From: Lepiota brunneoincarnata
Taxonomy: Eukaryota > Basidiomycota > Agaricomycetes > Agaricales > Agaricaceae
Reading direction: 5' to 3'
DNA: 64,000 nucleotides
NCBI GenBank assembly: GCA_023014365.1
Contig: JAEBUN010000043.1
Coordinates: 124,001-188,000 of the forward strand
This document shows, one piece after another, positions 34,080 through 46,640 of this stretch; positions within the stretch are counted from its first letter, which is position 1, and every line of letters begins with the position of its first letter. The translations under genes were made by a program, and so were the position numbers. Under the pieces are notes generated by a model. The model saw nothing but the letters and a program-made list of their open reading frames with translations, was not told the origin of the DNA and ran no database searches.

Positions 34080-36180
34080 ATTGGAACGTGGACATCGCCA
34101 GCGTTTCAAGGATAAGTATACCAGGTTTGGGAAGGAGCAAAAACCATCCCAATCTCCATTCCACCAACTCGATTGCTTCACCCGATGTGGCTCCTTGGAA
34201 AATCAATCGCATGACTTCCAGTGGGGTGGGCAGCGTAGGGCACAGGCGTCCTTTGGTCCACACCCGTCATCAACATGGTTCCGGGCTATGAATGTCAGCC
34301 TGTAATTGAAATGCGCACTCGGGCCCTGTAGTTATTGCATGAAGAGTAGGTGCAGGGGGAGCAGGTTATTTGGCGTTAAATTGGAAGTTTTCATCGAGCC
34401 CAGTGAGGAGCATGAGGTAAATTCTATGGCTTTTATTCGGTAGGGTTCGTCGTGGGGTGGCATGGGTCGGCGGGGGAGTGGCTGGTCAGTGGACGATCTG
34501 AACACCACGAGCAAACGATAAACACAACACCTGCAATTTCGGACCATCATGGACTGCTTCTCCATCGTGTCGGGATACAGGAAATCGATCTGACGGAGTG
34601 AATGTTGTAGCGACGCCTGGAGAGAAGCAGAAGATTCGTCAGTGATTGAGTCATTTGACAACCCGGCAAGGTTTTGGCGCATTGTTAGCGGGGCATTGTT
34701 CTGAATCTGCAATTAGGGCGTGAACCAAACCCTCAATGACGAAGGCACGCCTCGACACGGATATCGACCAGTAGAGATGTGGCTGCCCCATGCCATCCCT
34801 AGGGATAGGGAACATACCGCGTGTCGCTTTAAGGATGGATGGGTGTAATCGTTGTGCTCGTATGGAAGTTGGACCGTGGCCACTTGGAGACGTCCAGATA
34901 AGGAGGGACCAAAGACACCACAGAGATATTTGAGGCCTAGCAAAACGACGAAGAGGGCTTGGGCAGGACGCAATTCGGATGGTATGCGTAGAGCGGGTAA
35001 TGTGTGGTAGCGGCCATGAGTATCCAGTGACTGACACAAAGAATGATATGGGGTGGGGACAGCCTGAACGTTGGGTCCATAGTAATCTGCTGGCGCGCAG
35101 ATCATCGTTAGGAGATAATCCCATCGCGTTAAAGACCAGCTCACCAAACTCCCGTCTATATCAAGCTGACCCCCTCCTATGGTACGCCCGGTCCCTCAGG
35201 AATACCCTACACTCCCAGGATACTTGGGTCCAACATCATCTGGTGCTTGGAGCCACCTCGCCTGACAAACCGAATACCCAAGTGTCTGTGCGCCCACATG
35301 AAGGAAAATCGATCATGGCAGCCAATTTTGAAGATGAGCGACATCAGCGCGGAGTTGCCGAGATATAACCGGTCACACTACACTTTATGATTAGTCGGTG
35401 GAAATTCCGGCTCCGACTCCGATCCAACCCGGGGGTGTTGATCACCGCAAGGAGCAAGATCCTCGGCCACCCACTTTTCCCTCACGCAAAGACTCGGGCG
35501 TTGGGACAGACCAGTTTGCTCCGCCGAACTTATTGGTGTCTGTCGTTGACTGCTACCCCGCTGCGCCTCAGTTTTATGGGTACGCCCTCAAGTCCCAGCT
35601 ATGCCCACGCCGGTTCTACTTGATCTACAATGGACCCTTTCCAACAGACATGGATGAAAGAAGGACACGCCTCTCCCATGCAACCGAGCATGGCCTACCT
35701 GTCTACAAAATATGTCAGCATAGTTATTTCTCTCAATTGTCAACACGTCAACCTCGGGATGTCCCCGCTACGTCCACTCTACCCACACAACGACAAGAGT
35801 CTCAGCCTCCATCGCCTCCTCAACACCATCATCGCTGCAGAATCTCGGCTGTCTAGGGATTTTGGTCCACGACTATCACAAGCAGTTTTGTACAACCCAA
35901 GCAGCTTGAGTGACGGGCTAGATTTGATTGTGAGGGGGGGGGGATCCATGAAGATGGCGTCGAGCAGTATGGTGAGCTTACAGTTGCCTACGTGCCTTCC
36001 TCATTGCTGATTGAGTAGGAATGATGCAACAGCACTAGCACTCTTGACTCGGGATCAGCACCTACGCTTTCGCACCAGGCTGGAGGGTACATAAGGGGAG
36101 TCGACATTGGTCTCTGACACTCAGACTCAGGAGACAAGTTACTGGGAATTATGGAATGGATGAATGGCAAGTGGCCGAGC
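34080..36180. other. 3' flank of duplicated unit A, with unidentified minus-strand coding-like block
   Basis: Minus-strand frames at 34651-35147 share a conserved text ('SLTRWDYLLTM', 'APADYYGPN', 'LKYLCGVFG', 'EHNDYTHPSLKRHAVCS') with 45221-45690 and 54620-55368, so a minus-strand gene of hydrophobic character was probably duplicated with each unit. None of the copies has a complete frame and I do not recognise the family. The stretch 35.4-36.1 kb holds another copy of the ~80-bp module described in the findings. Confidence 0.35.
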
Positions 36181-38745
36181 TCTTGATCTCCCCATTGCTA
36201 TAGCTCAAGAATCAGACGGAATGCTCGATTGCGGTATGAAGGAAGCAAAGGAGGTTCTACACGAACTGCCGGAGTTGGTTGATACAATCAAAGCGGCGTG
36301 AATGGAGCTACAGAGACATTCAGAACTTGGGTGTGTCCCCATCGAGCCCGTAATTCTTCCTCATTTCTCACTAATCTACACCCAGCGACCCGGTGATCGG
36401 AGCCTGCAACAGAACAGCCCACTGACAACACCCAAAGCCGCACAATCGCAAGTGAGCGCAAATTGATCTAACCAGTCTACTCTTGCTGATATCCTTGCAG
36501 AGTTGGAAACTGTCCCAGACAATTTATCAGACACCATTCACTGAGCCTTAGATATCCGCGTCGTTGGGACCGCGCCCTATGCCAGATACAAGGAGCTCAA
36601 TCCTGCGGAACGTTGTATCGTTCTTTGTGTCATTGCTCAAGAACCACACGAAATTCCCAGTACCAGCGTAACCAGGGCATTGGAGCTTATAGCCGATATT
36701 CCAGGACGTCCGAAATCTGGGCAAATATTTAGAATGGCTATAACTCGGGCTCTTATTTCTGATTTGTACATATTCAGCGCTCTTGCATCCTCGACCCCAA
36801 ATACAACATCGCAGGTCCGCTGTTCCTAATTTGCTTTGTAGAGCGAGGTAGCTTTCCCTCAGACTTAATTGACATGAAGAGGTGGTTGAGCGCTGGGAGG
36901 TGTGCTACTACTTTTTGACCGTCAACTCCTATTCATCCAGAACAAGGCGGGATGGAATACCATAGGAGGGGACCAGGATGCTGGAACAAAGCAAAGTCTC
37001 AGAGATCTGATTGAAACCATCGAGACCTTTGAGCAGCAGACACTAAGCTCAGGGTCATCTTATGTTTCGATGACGCCCATGTCCTTGCCCGTTAGCACGG
37101 CGGACAAACAAAATCAGTACAATCATTATTAAGCCCTTAGCTCCGCCCTCGCTTCGTCCATCGGCGACCCTGTCTTTGCCGTCTTCCTTTCAACTCATTC
37201 TTCACTCAGTCTCTTAGTGCCGCCCAGCAAACCTTTGCCGATCAGCGTGAGCACGTGCTATTGGTAGACGTACTCAGCGTCACCCTCGTTTCGCGAACCG
37301 CTAAATATATTTTTCGTACCTATTGGTAGACGTACTGTAGTAGGTTTAGTGAGACTAGTTTTTCTAACTAGTGTAAACTACTCACCTCAGCGTCACGCTC
37401 GTTTCGCGAACCGCTGAGGTGTGTTGGTAAGCTAATTCTTTTTTATACGTTGAGGACAAGAACTGTATAGTTGTAAAAAACGGAACACCGGCACACAGAA
37501 TATGAAATAAGTGTGTGCCGGTGTGTGTGCAGAGCGACTCTGCTTTTGTTTAGTCCGAAAACGGAAGTGACCGAAGTCACTGTGTCTCGCCGACACTGCG
37601 TCTCACCAACACGTGCTACCCGAGATGCCTCCAAGTGCCCATTACTGAGACGCCTTTTGGCTGCTCCCCACCATTGTATATGAAACCTGGACAACTCACA
37701 ATCCAAGAATTGAATTTCTCGTTTAGCTTGGCCGCCCAATGTAAGGTTTCTTTGTATGTTTTTGAGACAGCTGGTTAATCCTTCCCAAGGTCTTGGAGCA
37801 TGTTGCGTGCCAGCATAGAGAAGGATGCTGTCTGTTCCTCGACAATCAAATTTGCTTGCTCGAAACTCACTTGTTCTCAATTACCTGACCTGGGCAAAAA
37901 CCTGCTTAAGCGTGAAGTTCTTTATGGTGTTGCTTGATGACTTGATCATACTGGATTCGAGCCTCGTCATGAAGCAAGCCACCTTTATCAAAGTTGACAC
38001 GGTAGCGAACCACTCGCACACCGCTTGCTCTGTGCCAGCCCACCACACATACTTTCGCTCTGGCCACCCACCGGAGCCTATTCTTGCCGAAGCTGTGGCC
38101 TATGAGATATGGCATGCCTGGGAGAAGGATCCAGAGAACAATATCATGATCGCTACCCCACTGCATTATTTTGACAGTGGCCTCGTCGGTCCGGGTGGGC
38201 GTGGGGAGGTCGTCGTGCGGTTGGACCTGACCCTGGCATAGTCCTGTTTCCATTTTCAGCAAGGGTCGCCGCATTTCAACATTTATCAAGGAGTTATTGA
38301 CGGGGAATTACGCCGAGCGCATCCTGGACAGCAAGCTGGACGATGCTGTGGAAACATGGAGCACAACATAAAGCTGGGTGAGGCGTTCAAGAAGAGTATT
38401 CTTCGATTTACACACTTTGTAAAGGCAGCCAACAAAAGCGTACTCGACATGGAGGCATTACTCGCTGCACTTGTCCGCGGGACAGCTTTCAACTCCACAG
38501 GAGGCAGTCGATTTTACTGTTCCTATTCTTCTTGATCCCAACCTACCCCTTGAGCCATCGGTTATGACTCCACTTCTTGTCCAAGTGAAATGGCGCAAAG
38601 TGCTGGGGCCAGTCAACCCCTGATCGATGAAGATGAAGAGGCGAAAGTTGGTTTGTTCCCTGCCGCCGTGGGCTCCGGGGACGAGCGACCGTACCTGACG
38701 CTCATGGAAAAGATGGGCATCAGAGATAACCCCACCTTCGACCTC
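36180..38745 (+). pseudogene. P-loop/REase-type pseudogene, copy 3
   Basis: Collinear with 16.9-19.9 kb but broken. The header domain (36190-36340) has a premature stop; the second header (36500-36760) is strongly diverged. The exon carrying Walker A is missing (36.86 kb jumps to sequence equivalent to 18.36 kb). Frameshifts and stops interrupt the Walker B region (37020-37130), and a 349-bp MITE sits at 37261-37609. The C-terminal part (37800-38740) keeps recognisable 'EVLxVLLDDLIILDSS', 'VPAHHTYFRSGH' and 'MEALLAALVRGTAF' text in shifting frames. It ends abruptly near 38745, where module DNA of the duplicated unit begins. Confidence 0.75.
37261..37609. mobile_element. MITE, 349 bp, with 9-bp target duplication
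   Basis: Comparison with the intact copy at 18.74 kb shows an insertion bounded by direct repeats cacgtgcta (37252-37260 and 37610-37618). The ends are imperfect inverted repeats (ttggtagacg inward from the left, ttggtgagacg from the right). The interior is rich in hairpins: cacctcagcg/cgctgaggtg, accggcacac/gtgtgccggt and agtgac/gtcact, and a 'ctcgtttcgcgaaccgct' block occurs twice. It has no coding frame. A 9-bp duplication favours a Mutator-like family, but hAT (8 bp) cannot be excluded because the flank is itself palindromic. Confidence 0.7.
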
Positions 38746-39091
38746 GTCAAGAGCATCAGCCTCCGTCGCCTCCTCAACTGCAGTCAATGCTGTTATCGCT
38801 GCAGAGTCTTGGCTGTCCAGGGGTTCTGGTCCAAATCCATCCATCCTTTCTCAGATTCCCAAAGGCGAGGCCCTGAACACTTGAGAAAGGGAAGTCTCGC
38901 ATTTCTGCATGATCGATCCGACATTTCTCTCCATGATGCCTATAGCGCCCTTCACCAACTTGACTCAGTTCTCAAGATCCCATGTCTTCAATCGGCCACA
39001 TATAACATGCTCACTTTCCACCCTTGATCCTTCTACAAGTATCTCAAAGATCCGGACGGTTCTGACACATTTCATATCAGCACCACTGAGA

Positions 39092-39240
39092 TCCGTCTGT
39101 GATTGGAGTTTACTAGCAGCCTCAGGCAGGATGTATTATCAAGAAGTATTACCTCTCACGAGTACACGAGAGTGTTCACGTTAGCCTAATGACGTTTGGC
39201 CCGCGCCGCCGCCAAGTTCCCCTTTCAGTTAGGGATCTCA
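39092..39240 (+). pseudogene. UCH pseudogene fragment, unit B
   Basis: Matches the last intron and last exon of the UCH gene (26190-26348): 'ctgtgattggagtttact', then 'atcaagaagtattacct' and 'gtgttcac..tagcctaatg'. All upstream exons, including the catalytic ones, are gone. Confidence 0.7.
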
Positions 39241-41468
39241 GTGGAATGGGGATAAGACTTTTTCACTCGGTTCATCCAAATGTGTGATATTGTTGGGTGT
39301 GAGTTCCGCAAAGCAGGCGGCCCGTTATATATGTGGCCTCGCTCAATCTTTTTTCACTCGGAATCCTGAGCGCACTTATCGACCATTCTGGACCGATGAT
39401 CCCTAGATAAATAAATAACCGCGATGTGTAACAACCTTCTTCTTCTCCTGATACTTACACTCGATACGCGTATTCTCTTCAATACGAATAGACTGTTGGG
39501 ACCACTTTCATCTTGCGTAACTTTGTGAGTTCTGATACTCGAGCTTACATTTCGTTTTGCTTCCTTCGATTACCCGTTATATACTGACGGCGTATTGATT
39601 TTGGCATTTGAGATAGTAAAATAGGAAACAAAGGAATGAATAATCGAGGGATGTGGAACTGGGACTGAAATGGTGGGCCGTGTTGTTGAGTCAGGTGCAC
39701 GAACAAGCGAGAGATGTATAGAAGATGAGGGTGGACACCTTGGGAAGCAGCTTGGGATATGGCATGCGGCAACGTTCATCACTTGCATAGATGTTGGTTT
39801 TCTCCGTTGCACGTAGTGAAGGTGGAGTAATTGTGTTTTTCCCATCTTACTGCATTGCGTCAAAAGGTGGGGTTATACATATGTTATCGCCCCTCTGTCC
39901 AATCAAAGAAGATGATTGGTTTGGTCTGGCTGGGGGAACCAATCATACGTCTGTTGTCCAGGCCTTTATCAGTCGGTTTCGGTCTCTCTCATACAATAAC
40001 TTACTAACGAGCTAAAACGGCACCCACACTTCTGAGGAGCCCATCTACCTACAAATACGCGGAAAAGTCGTCTCCGCAAACCGTCAACCGTGATCTGTCT
40101 CGGCCACGCCTACTCCACCTACACAACGAGAAGATCATTAACCACCATTGCCTCCTCAGCTGCAGCCAACGCCATCAAAGATGCAGAATCTCTGCTGTCA
40201 TCGAAAAGCGGTGGACGACCAACTTTGTCCTGCCCAAATAGCCTGAATGCATGGGTTATATTTTGGGCACCGAACGATGTGGTGAGTTTCAAGTTGACAA
40301 CGCGCCTTCTTCATGGCTGATTGGGGTAGTAGCAATAGTGCAATCGCACTGTCACTTTCAACGTGAGGTCTGCGCTTTTGGAGCGGGCTGGAAGGCACCT
40401 AGAGGAGTCGGCGCTGGTCTCCGACAAGTTGATGTAAATTGCTTACGGAAAGGGGCGGATGGTGGTGATGATGAGCGAGCATCACAAGATATGGAATGAG
40501 GTGCTAGTACTTGAAGGGACAATTGATAGTGGGACCGTGTGAGTTGTTGAGGGCGCCCATGAGCTTCGGTCGCCAGCATTGGCTCATGGCTTGTCTTATC
40601 TTACCAAGCCACATGCCTGATGGATTTGGACTCCCGCGCTCTCAATGAAGGCGCCTTTCACCGAACCATTTTCTGGGTAACCTCCACGGTAAAAGTGCAT
40701 TTTTCGACCACGACGCCGGCATTGTGCTAGCCCAGCCACCTCCACATTCCCTCTTGTGCCACCAACCGACTGGGTCCGCAGCAGACACAGTGCTGGCTCT
40801 GTAGACAACACGGCTCAAATGGCTCTCTGACACACTCCAGAAACTATGGCTATAAATCCACTCACCAGTACTCGCCTCCCTGTTCTTCCGATACATTAAG
40901 GAAACTTCCTAACGCCCTCTCTCGTTCTGTGTGAGACGTGCATACCTTCACTGCCTTTCGTTCTCTTTCTGATGAGAATTCCCGCATCTTTCCGGATTTC
41001 ATGCAACAAGGCACTGCCAGGTTTTGCTCCAGAGCTCGTCCACATGGCGCCGGCCGCTCAAAGGCAGCTCACGTGTTCCCGCTGCAGTTCAGTGCAGGGG
41101 GCCTGAGCAGCCGGTTTCACTAGGCCAGTATATAGAGTTTCTAGTTTTATGTTCCACAACGCCATGTCATCGCTTAGCTCTGCCTACTGAACCTTGATCT
41201 CTGCTTGTTACTGGCAGGCCGCGGGAGAGCAATGTCAGCGCTCTTTGCTGTGTGCACAGCCATATCACACCTTGCCATCAAATCGAGCGCAACGTTCTCT
41301 CTTTCACTTCCACGCCTGGATCTCGTGCAGATTGTTATTGCAATTTCTGGCTCTCCTTGGTATCGTAATGTTTGTTATAGACCTGCTCTATGTCCGGCTG
41401 ATTGTCTTCTCTGCCCCATCTTGGCGTCGCCCAAGTAGCCCATTGGGACTCACAACACATCGAAAATT
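39241..41468 (+). repeat. Spacer block of duplicated unit B
   Basis: Collinear with 26.35-28.70 kb and 48.55-50.83 kb. The frame open in unit A at 27383-28051 is interrupted here. The last ~60 bp before the TPR-CHAT ATG are almost identical to unit C, implying a shared promoter and leader. Confidence 0.5.
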
Positions 41469-44400
41469 ATGGGTCACACTGTTTCTGAACAAGATGGAGA
41501 TCATAAGGACCTGGAAGGAGCAAAAAAGTGTTTCACAACTGGGGCTACTTTATACCATCAGTTTAAACGCACGGGAGTGCTTAGCGACCTCGAGGAGGCA
41601 ATCGAGAATCTGCAGCAGGCCGTGCGGCTCACTCCCAATGATCACCACGTCAAAGTGGCATGTCTCAGCAACCTCGGAGTATTCTTTCGAATTCGGTTCC
41701 GGCGCACAAGGGTGCTAAGTGACCTTGACGAGGCGATCAAAAACGAGCAGCAGGCTTTGCTGCTCGCTCCTGATGACCACCCTAACAGATCAGCGTGTTT
41801 CGGCAATCTTGGAATATCCTTTGGGATTCGGTTTGAGTGTACAGGGGCGCTCACCGACCTCGAGGAGGCGATCAAGAATGGGCAGCAGGCAGTATTGCTC
41901 ACTCCCGATAGCCGCCCTGACAAACCAGGGGACCTCGGCAACCTCGGAGCATCCTTCAAAAGTCGGTTTCAACATACAGGGATGCTTAGTGACCTGGAGG
42001 AGGCAATCAAACATCAGCGGCAGGCCGTCCTGCTCACTCCTGATGACCACCCTGACAGACCGGAACATCTCAGCAACCTTGGATTATCCTTCTGGGACCG
42101 GTTCGAACGTACAGCGGTGGTCGGCGACCTCGACGAAGCGATCAAGAATAGGCAGCTGGCAGTATTGCTCACTCCAAATGACCATCCTGCCAAAGCAGCA
42201 CGTCTCAACGTCCTCGGAGCATCCTTCGGGAGTCGGTTTAACCGTACAGGGGTCCTCAGTGATCTTGGAGAAGCGATCAGAAATTTGCAGCAGGCCGTGC
42301 TGCTCACTCCCGATGACCACCCTGACAAAGCAGTACGTCTTGGCAACCTCGGAACATCCTTCCAGAATCGGTTTATGCGTATAGGGGTGCTTAGTGACCT
42401 TGACGAGGCGATCAAAAATCAACAGCAGGCCATCCTGCTCACTCCTGATGACCACCCTCACAAACCATTCCATCTCAACAACCTCGGAATATGCTTGACC
42501 GGTCGATTTAAGCGTATAGGGGTGCTTAGTGACCTTGAGGAGGCGATCAAAAATCAGCAGCGGGCCATCCTGCTCACTCCTGATGACCACCCTCACAGAC
42601 CAGAATATCTCAGCAGCCTCGGAGTGTCCTTCACGGCTCGGTTCCGACATACAGGGGTGCTCAGTAACCTCGAGGATGCGATCAAGAATGACCAGCAGGC
42701 AGCATTGCTCACCCCCGATGACCATCCTGACAAGCCAGCACGTCTCACCAACCTTGGAGCATCCCTCGGGTTTAAGTTTCAACGTACAGGGATGCTTAGT
42801 GACCTTGACGAGGCGATCAAAAATCAACAGCAGGCCGTGCTGCTCACTCCTGATGACCACCCTCGAAGACCAGCATATCTCAGCAGCCTCGGAATGTCCT
42901 TCACACTTCGGTTTCGACATACAGGGGTGCTCAGCGACCTCGAGGATGCAATCAAGAATGGGCAGCAGGCAGTTTTTGCTCACTCCTGATGACCATCCTG
43001 GCAAGCCAGTACGTCTTAGCAGGCTCGGAGCATCCTTTGAAAGCCGGTTTTGGCACACCAGAGGTGCTTGGCGACCTTGAGGAGGCGATCAAAAATGAGC
43101 AGCAGGCCTTGCTGCTCACCCCCGGTGACCATCCCTGACAGATCCGCGTGTCTCAGCCACCTCGGAATATCCTTCGGGATTCGGTTTCGATATACAGGTG
43201 TGCTCAGCGACATCGAGGAGGCGATCAAGAATGGGCAACAGGCGGTGTTGCTCACTCCCGATAATCATACTGACAAACCATTACGTCTCAACAACCTTGG
43301 AGAATCCTTCGAAAACCAGTTTCGGCGTACAGGAGTTCTTAGTGACCTTGAGGAAGCAATCAAAAATCGCCAGCAGGCCGTGATGCTCACTCCAGATGGT
43401 CATGCTCACAAAACAGAATGGCTCACCAACCTTGCAACCTCCTTCCGGCGTCGCTTTCATCACACTGGGTCATCTAATGACTTGGACAACGCCATTTCAC
43501 ATTTTCGCTCAGCTGCGACTTCCAACACTGGCTTACCTTCACTCAGATCCAGTTCATCCCGAGCGTGGGCTCGCTTGGAAGCTAGCCGGGATCCACTTTC
43601 TGCCCTGGATGCTTACCGTCGAGCCATTGATCTCATCCCACAGGTTGCTTGGATTGGAGATCCCATTGCCACACGACATTCTCAACTCAACGACCTTGGT
43701 GATATTTCCAGGGAGGCCGCTGCATTCGCTCTTGATGTTGGTCGACCAGATCTTGCACTCGAGTGGCTTGAACAGGGCCGTTCAGTCGTCTGGAATCAGC
43801 TATTCAACCTCCGACCTTCAGTACACGATCTTCGCCAAGCTTACCCAGACATTTGCGCCGAGTTTGTCCAAGTCTCAAATCAGCTCCAGAATGCAACTAC
43901 TCGAGGACATGCCATGATGTCTGACGATGTGAAGACCTCACTCGAGGAAGAGACTCAGCGCCATCATCGTCTTGCTGAAAAGTGGCATTCGCTTATCGAG
44001 AAGATCCAATCGCTTCCAGGATTTGGAGACTTTCTACTTCCAAAGAAGGTGTCGGTTCTGAAGAATGCTGCCAGTTCGGGTCCTGTGGTTGTCATCAATG
44101 TTCATGAGCGCCGTTGCGATGCCTTGGTTCTAGAACGAGACAGGGACCAGGTGCTCCACATCCCATTGAATAAGCTCCGTTACGAGGATGTGGATAACAT
44201 GTGGAAATCCCTCAGACCTAATCCCTCCGACTATAGGCACCCCCGCGCCGGTAGAGTAATGGTGCGAAATGCAGGTTTTTGGGGGATTCTCTCGGATCTT
44301 TATTCAAGTATCGTGGATCCAATTCTTGATGGCTTAGGCTTGAAGGTAATGATCATTGTTACATAGAATGCATTCACTCACAATAGTTTCAGACAGGTGG

Positions 44401-45191
44401 ATCTGATCCTTCGACCCTTCCTCGCATTTGGTGGTGTCCAACCGGTCCCCTCACATTCCTTCCCCTTCATGCCGCCGGTCACTACTCCGGAACCATGGTA
44501 GATGGGACATTCAATTATGTGGTCTCGTCGTACACACCAACAGTTAATGCGTTGTTGGGGGCACGGGCAATGAAACAACAGCCATTCACCCAACTTGTCG
44601 GTATCTCCATGAGCGACACCCCGGATCAAGGCTCGCTACCATGTGCAGAGACAGAAATGATTAAGATAGAAGAGCGTTTCTCTGCAGACTCTAGGTGGAA
44701 ATTTCAAATACTTCGAAATGAGCAAGTGACGGGAAAGCAGGTGCTGACTCACATGGTGAATGGCAGCTGGATTCATCTCGCGTGTCACGCTGTCCAGGAT
44801 GAACGCGAGCCCACACAGAGTGGTTTCCACTTCCATGACGGCCGTTTGGCAATCACAGATATCATTGCCAAGCCATTCGTCAATGCCGACTTCGCGTTCT
44901 TGTCGGCTTGTGAAACGGCGACTGGAGACAAGAAGGCATCGGACGAAGCAGTGCACATTACTGGTGCGATGCTGGGAGCAGGATATCGGAGTGTGATTGG
45001 GACGATGTGGTCAATACCCGATGCAGCAGGCTCCGATAATTGCTGAAAATGTTTACTCGTATCTTCTCTCCGAGGGAGAGCCAAACAGTGAACAGGCAGC
45101 ACGAGCGCTGCATGAAGCCGTCAAGAAGCTGCGAGAGTCGAGTCATGGATCGTTTGATTCTTGGGTACCTTTTGTACACTATGGTATATGA
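41469..45191 (+). pseudogene. TPR-CHAT protein 2, frameshifted (14 repeats)
   Basis: Aligned with its neighbours the gene would have exons 41469-44345 and 44393-45191 (47-nt intron), with 14 TPR-like units of 45 residues from 41.6 to 43.4 kb. The units are clearly more diverged than in copy 1. Three single-base insertions lie within 160 bp: an extra T in the T-run at 42973-42977, an extra C near 43059 and an extra T near 43132. Together they add 3 nt, but the frame meets a TGA at 42987 in between, truncating the product after about ten repeats. A fourth insertion near 45029 shifts the CHAT domain after 'IPDAA'. The His (LACH) and Cys (SACETATGD) positions are still encoded upstream of it. An intact allele or sequencing error cannot be excluded from one sequence. 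Confidence 0.8.
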
Positions 45192-45219
45192 TGTACACAA
45201 CGACTGCATTAGGCAAATT

Positions 45220-46640
45220 ACTACCTCTGTACCCCATATGTCGTCGATACTACAACCAAGTCCATGTACAGTATCACTCTTGCAAGGAGAGACCAAAGAC
45301 ACCGCAGAGATATTTGAGGCATAGAAAAACGACGAAGAGGGCTTGGGGCAGGATGCAATTTAAATTGTATGCGTAGAGCGGGCAATGTGTGGTAGCGGCC
45401 ACGAACAGTGCAGCTACCGTCGCGAAGGATAATGAGGTGAATACAGAGGGGGTGAGGACAACCTGAAAGTTGGGTCCGTAAGAATCCGCTGGTGCACAGA
45501 ACATCGTTAGGAGATAGTCCCATCGCGTTAAAGACTGGCTCACCAAACTCCCGTCCATGTCAAGCTGACCCCTCCCCATGGCACCTCCGATCCCTACACT
45601 CCCAGGATGCATCATCCGGTGCTCAGGGCCATCCCGATTATCCCTGACAAACCGGATACCTGAGCGTCCACTTGAAGGAAAGTCAATCATGGTGGGACAG
45701 TTTCGAACGACTGAAGAAAAGTAATCATGAGCTTGTCCTGACCGGAAGTAAAGGGGCTACTCTTGACAATATACGAGACATCCTCTATCCGAGGGAACTT
45801 GGGAGCAGTGCCGAGATACAGCGATTAGCCAGTGTTGAAGTCCAAAACTCAACATCGGTGGAAAGTCCGGCTCTGGCTCTGGTCCCGGTCCGGTCCGGGT
45901 GCGTTGATCACATGGAGCAAGACCTCAGCCCCCCACTTTCCCTCACTCAAAGACTCGAGCGTTGGAACAGACCAGCTTGCTCCGCCAAATTTAAGTGTCT
46001 GTCACTGGCTGCTACCTTGCTGTGCCTCAGCGTTATGGATACGCCCTCAGGAGTCCCAGTTATGCCCATGCTAGTTCCATTTGGTCTGCAACAGACGTAC
46101 ATGAAAGGAGGGCACACCTCTCCCCTGCTCAACATGCAAACAAGCATGGCCTACCCATCTACAAATATGTCAGCATAGTTGTTTTTATCAATCTCCAACA
46201 CGTCAACCTTGGGATGTCCCCGCCACGTCCACCCCACCTACACAACGAGAAGAGTCCCAACCCCATCACCTCCTCAATGCCATCATTGCTGCAGGACCTT
46301 GGCTGTCTAGGGATTCTGGTCCACGACTATCGCAAGTAGTTTTGTCCAACCCAAGTAGCTTGAGCGCATGGGCTATATTTGATTTGAGGGTGGGGGGAGC
46401 AGGTCCATGAAGCTGGTGTCGAGCAACAATGGTGAGCTTAGGTATACCTACATGCTTTCCCCATTGCTGACTGGGGTAGGAATGGCGCAACACACTAGCA
46501 CTCTTGACCCGAGACCACGACCTGTGCTTTTGCACCGGGCCGAAAGGCACATAGGGGGAGTCGGCATTGGTCTCTGACACTTGGACTCGAGAGACAATTG
46601 CTGGGAATTATGAAATGGACCAATGATGATCGAGCTCTTG
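45220..46640. other. 3' flank of duplicated unit B
   Basis: Contains the unit B version of the unidentified minus-strand coding-like block (45221-45690) and, from 45.83 kb, the Ser/Pro-rich segment and ~80-bp module shared with 35.4-36.1 and 55.6-56.1 kb. No complete gene was found. Confidence 0.35.

Larger units (their letters stand above)
36180..46640 (+). repeat. Tandem segmental duplication, unit B (~10.5 kb)
   Basis: Order: P-loop/REase pseudogene, ~80-bp module, UCH 3' fragment, spacer, TPR-CHAT, minus-strand block, module. The same order recurs in unit C (46640-about 56100). Unit A (24.9-36.2 kb) has the UCH-to-module part with the full UCH gene. In A the P-loop/REase gene lies farther upstream at 16.9-20.3 kb, with the NACHT fragment, cyclin and repeat R between; these are absent from B and C. 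Confidence 0.8.
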
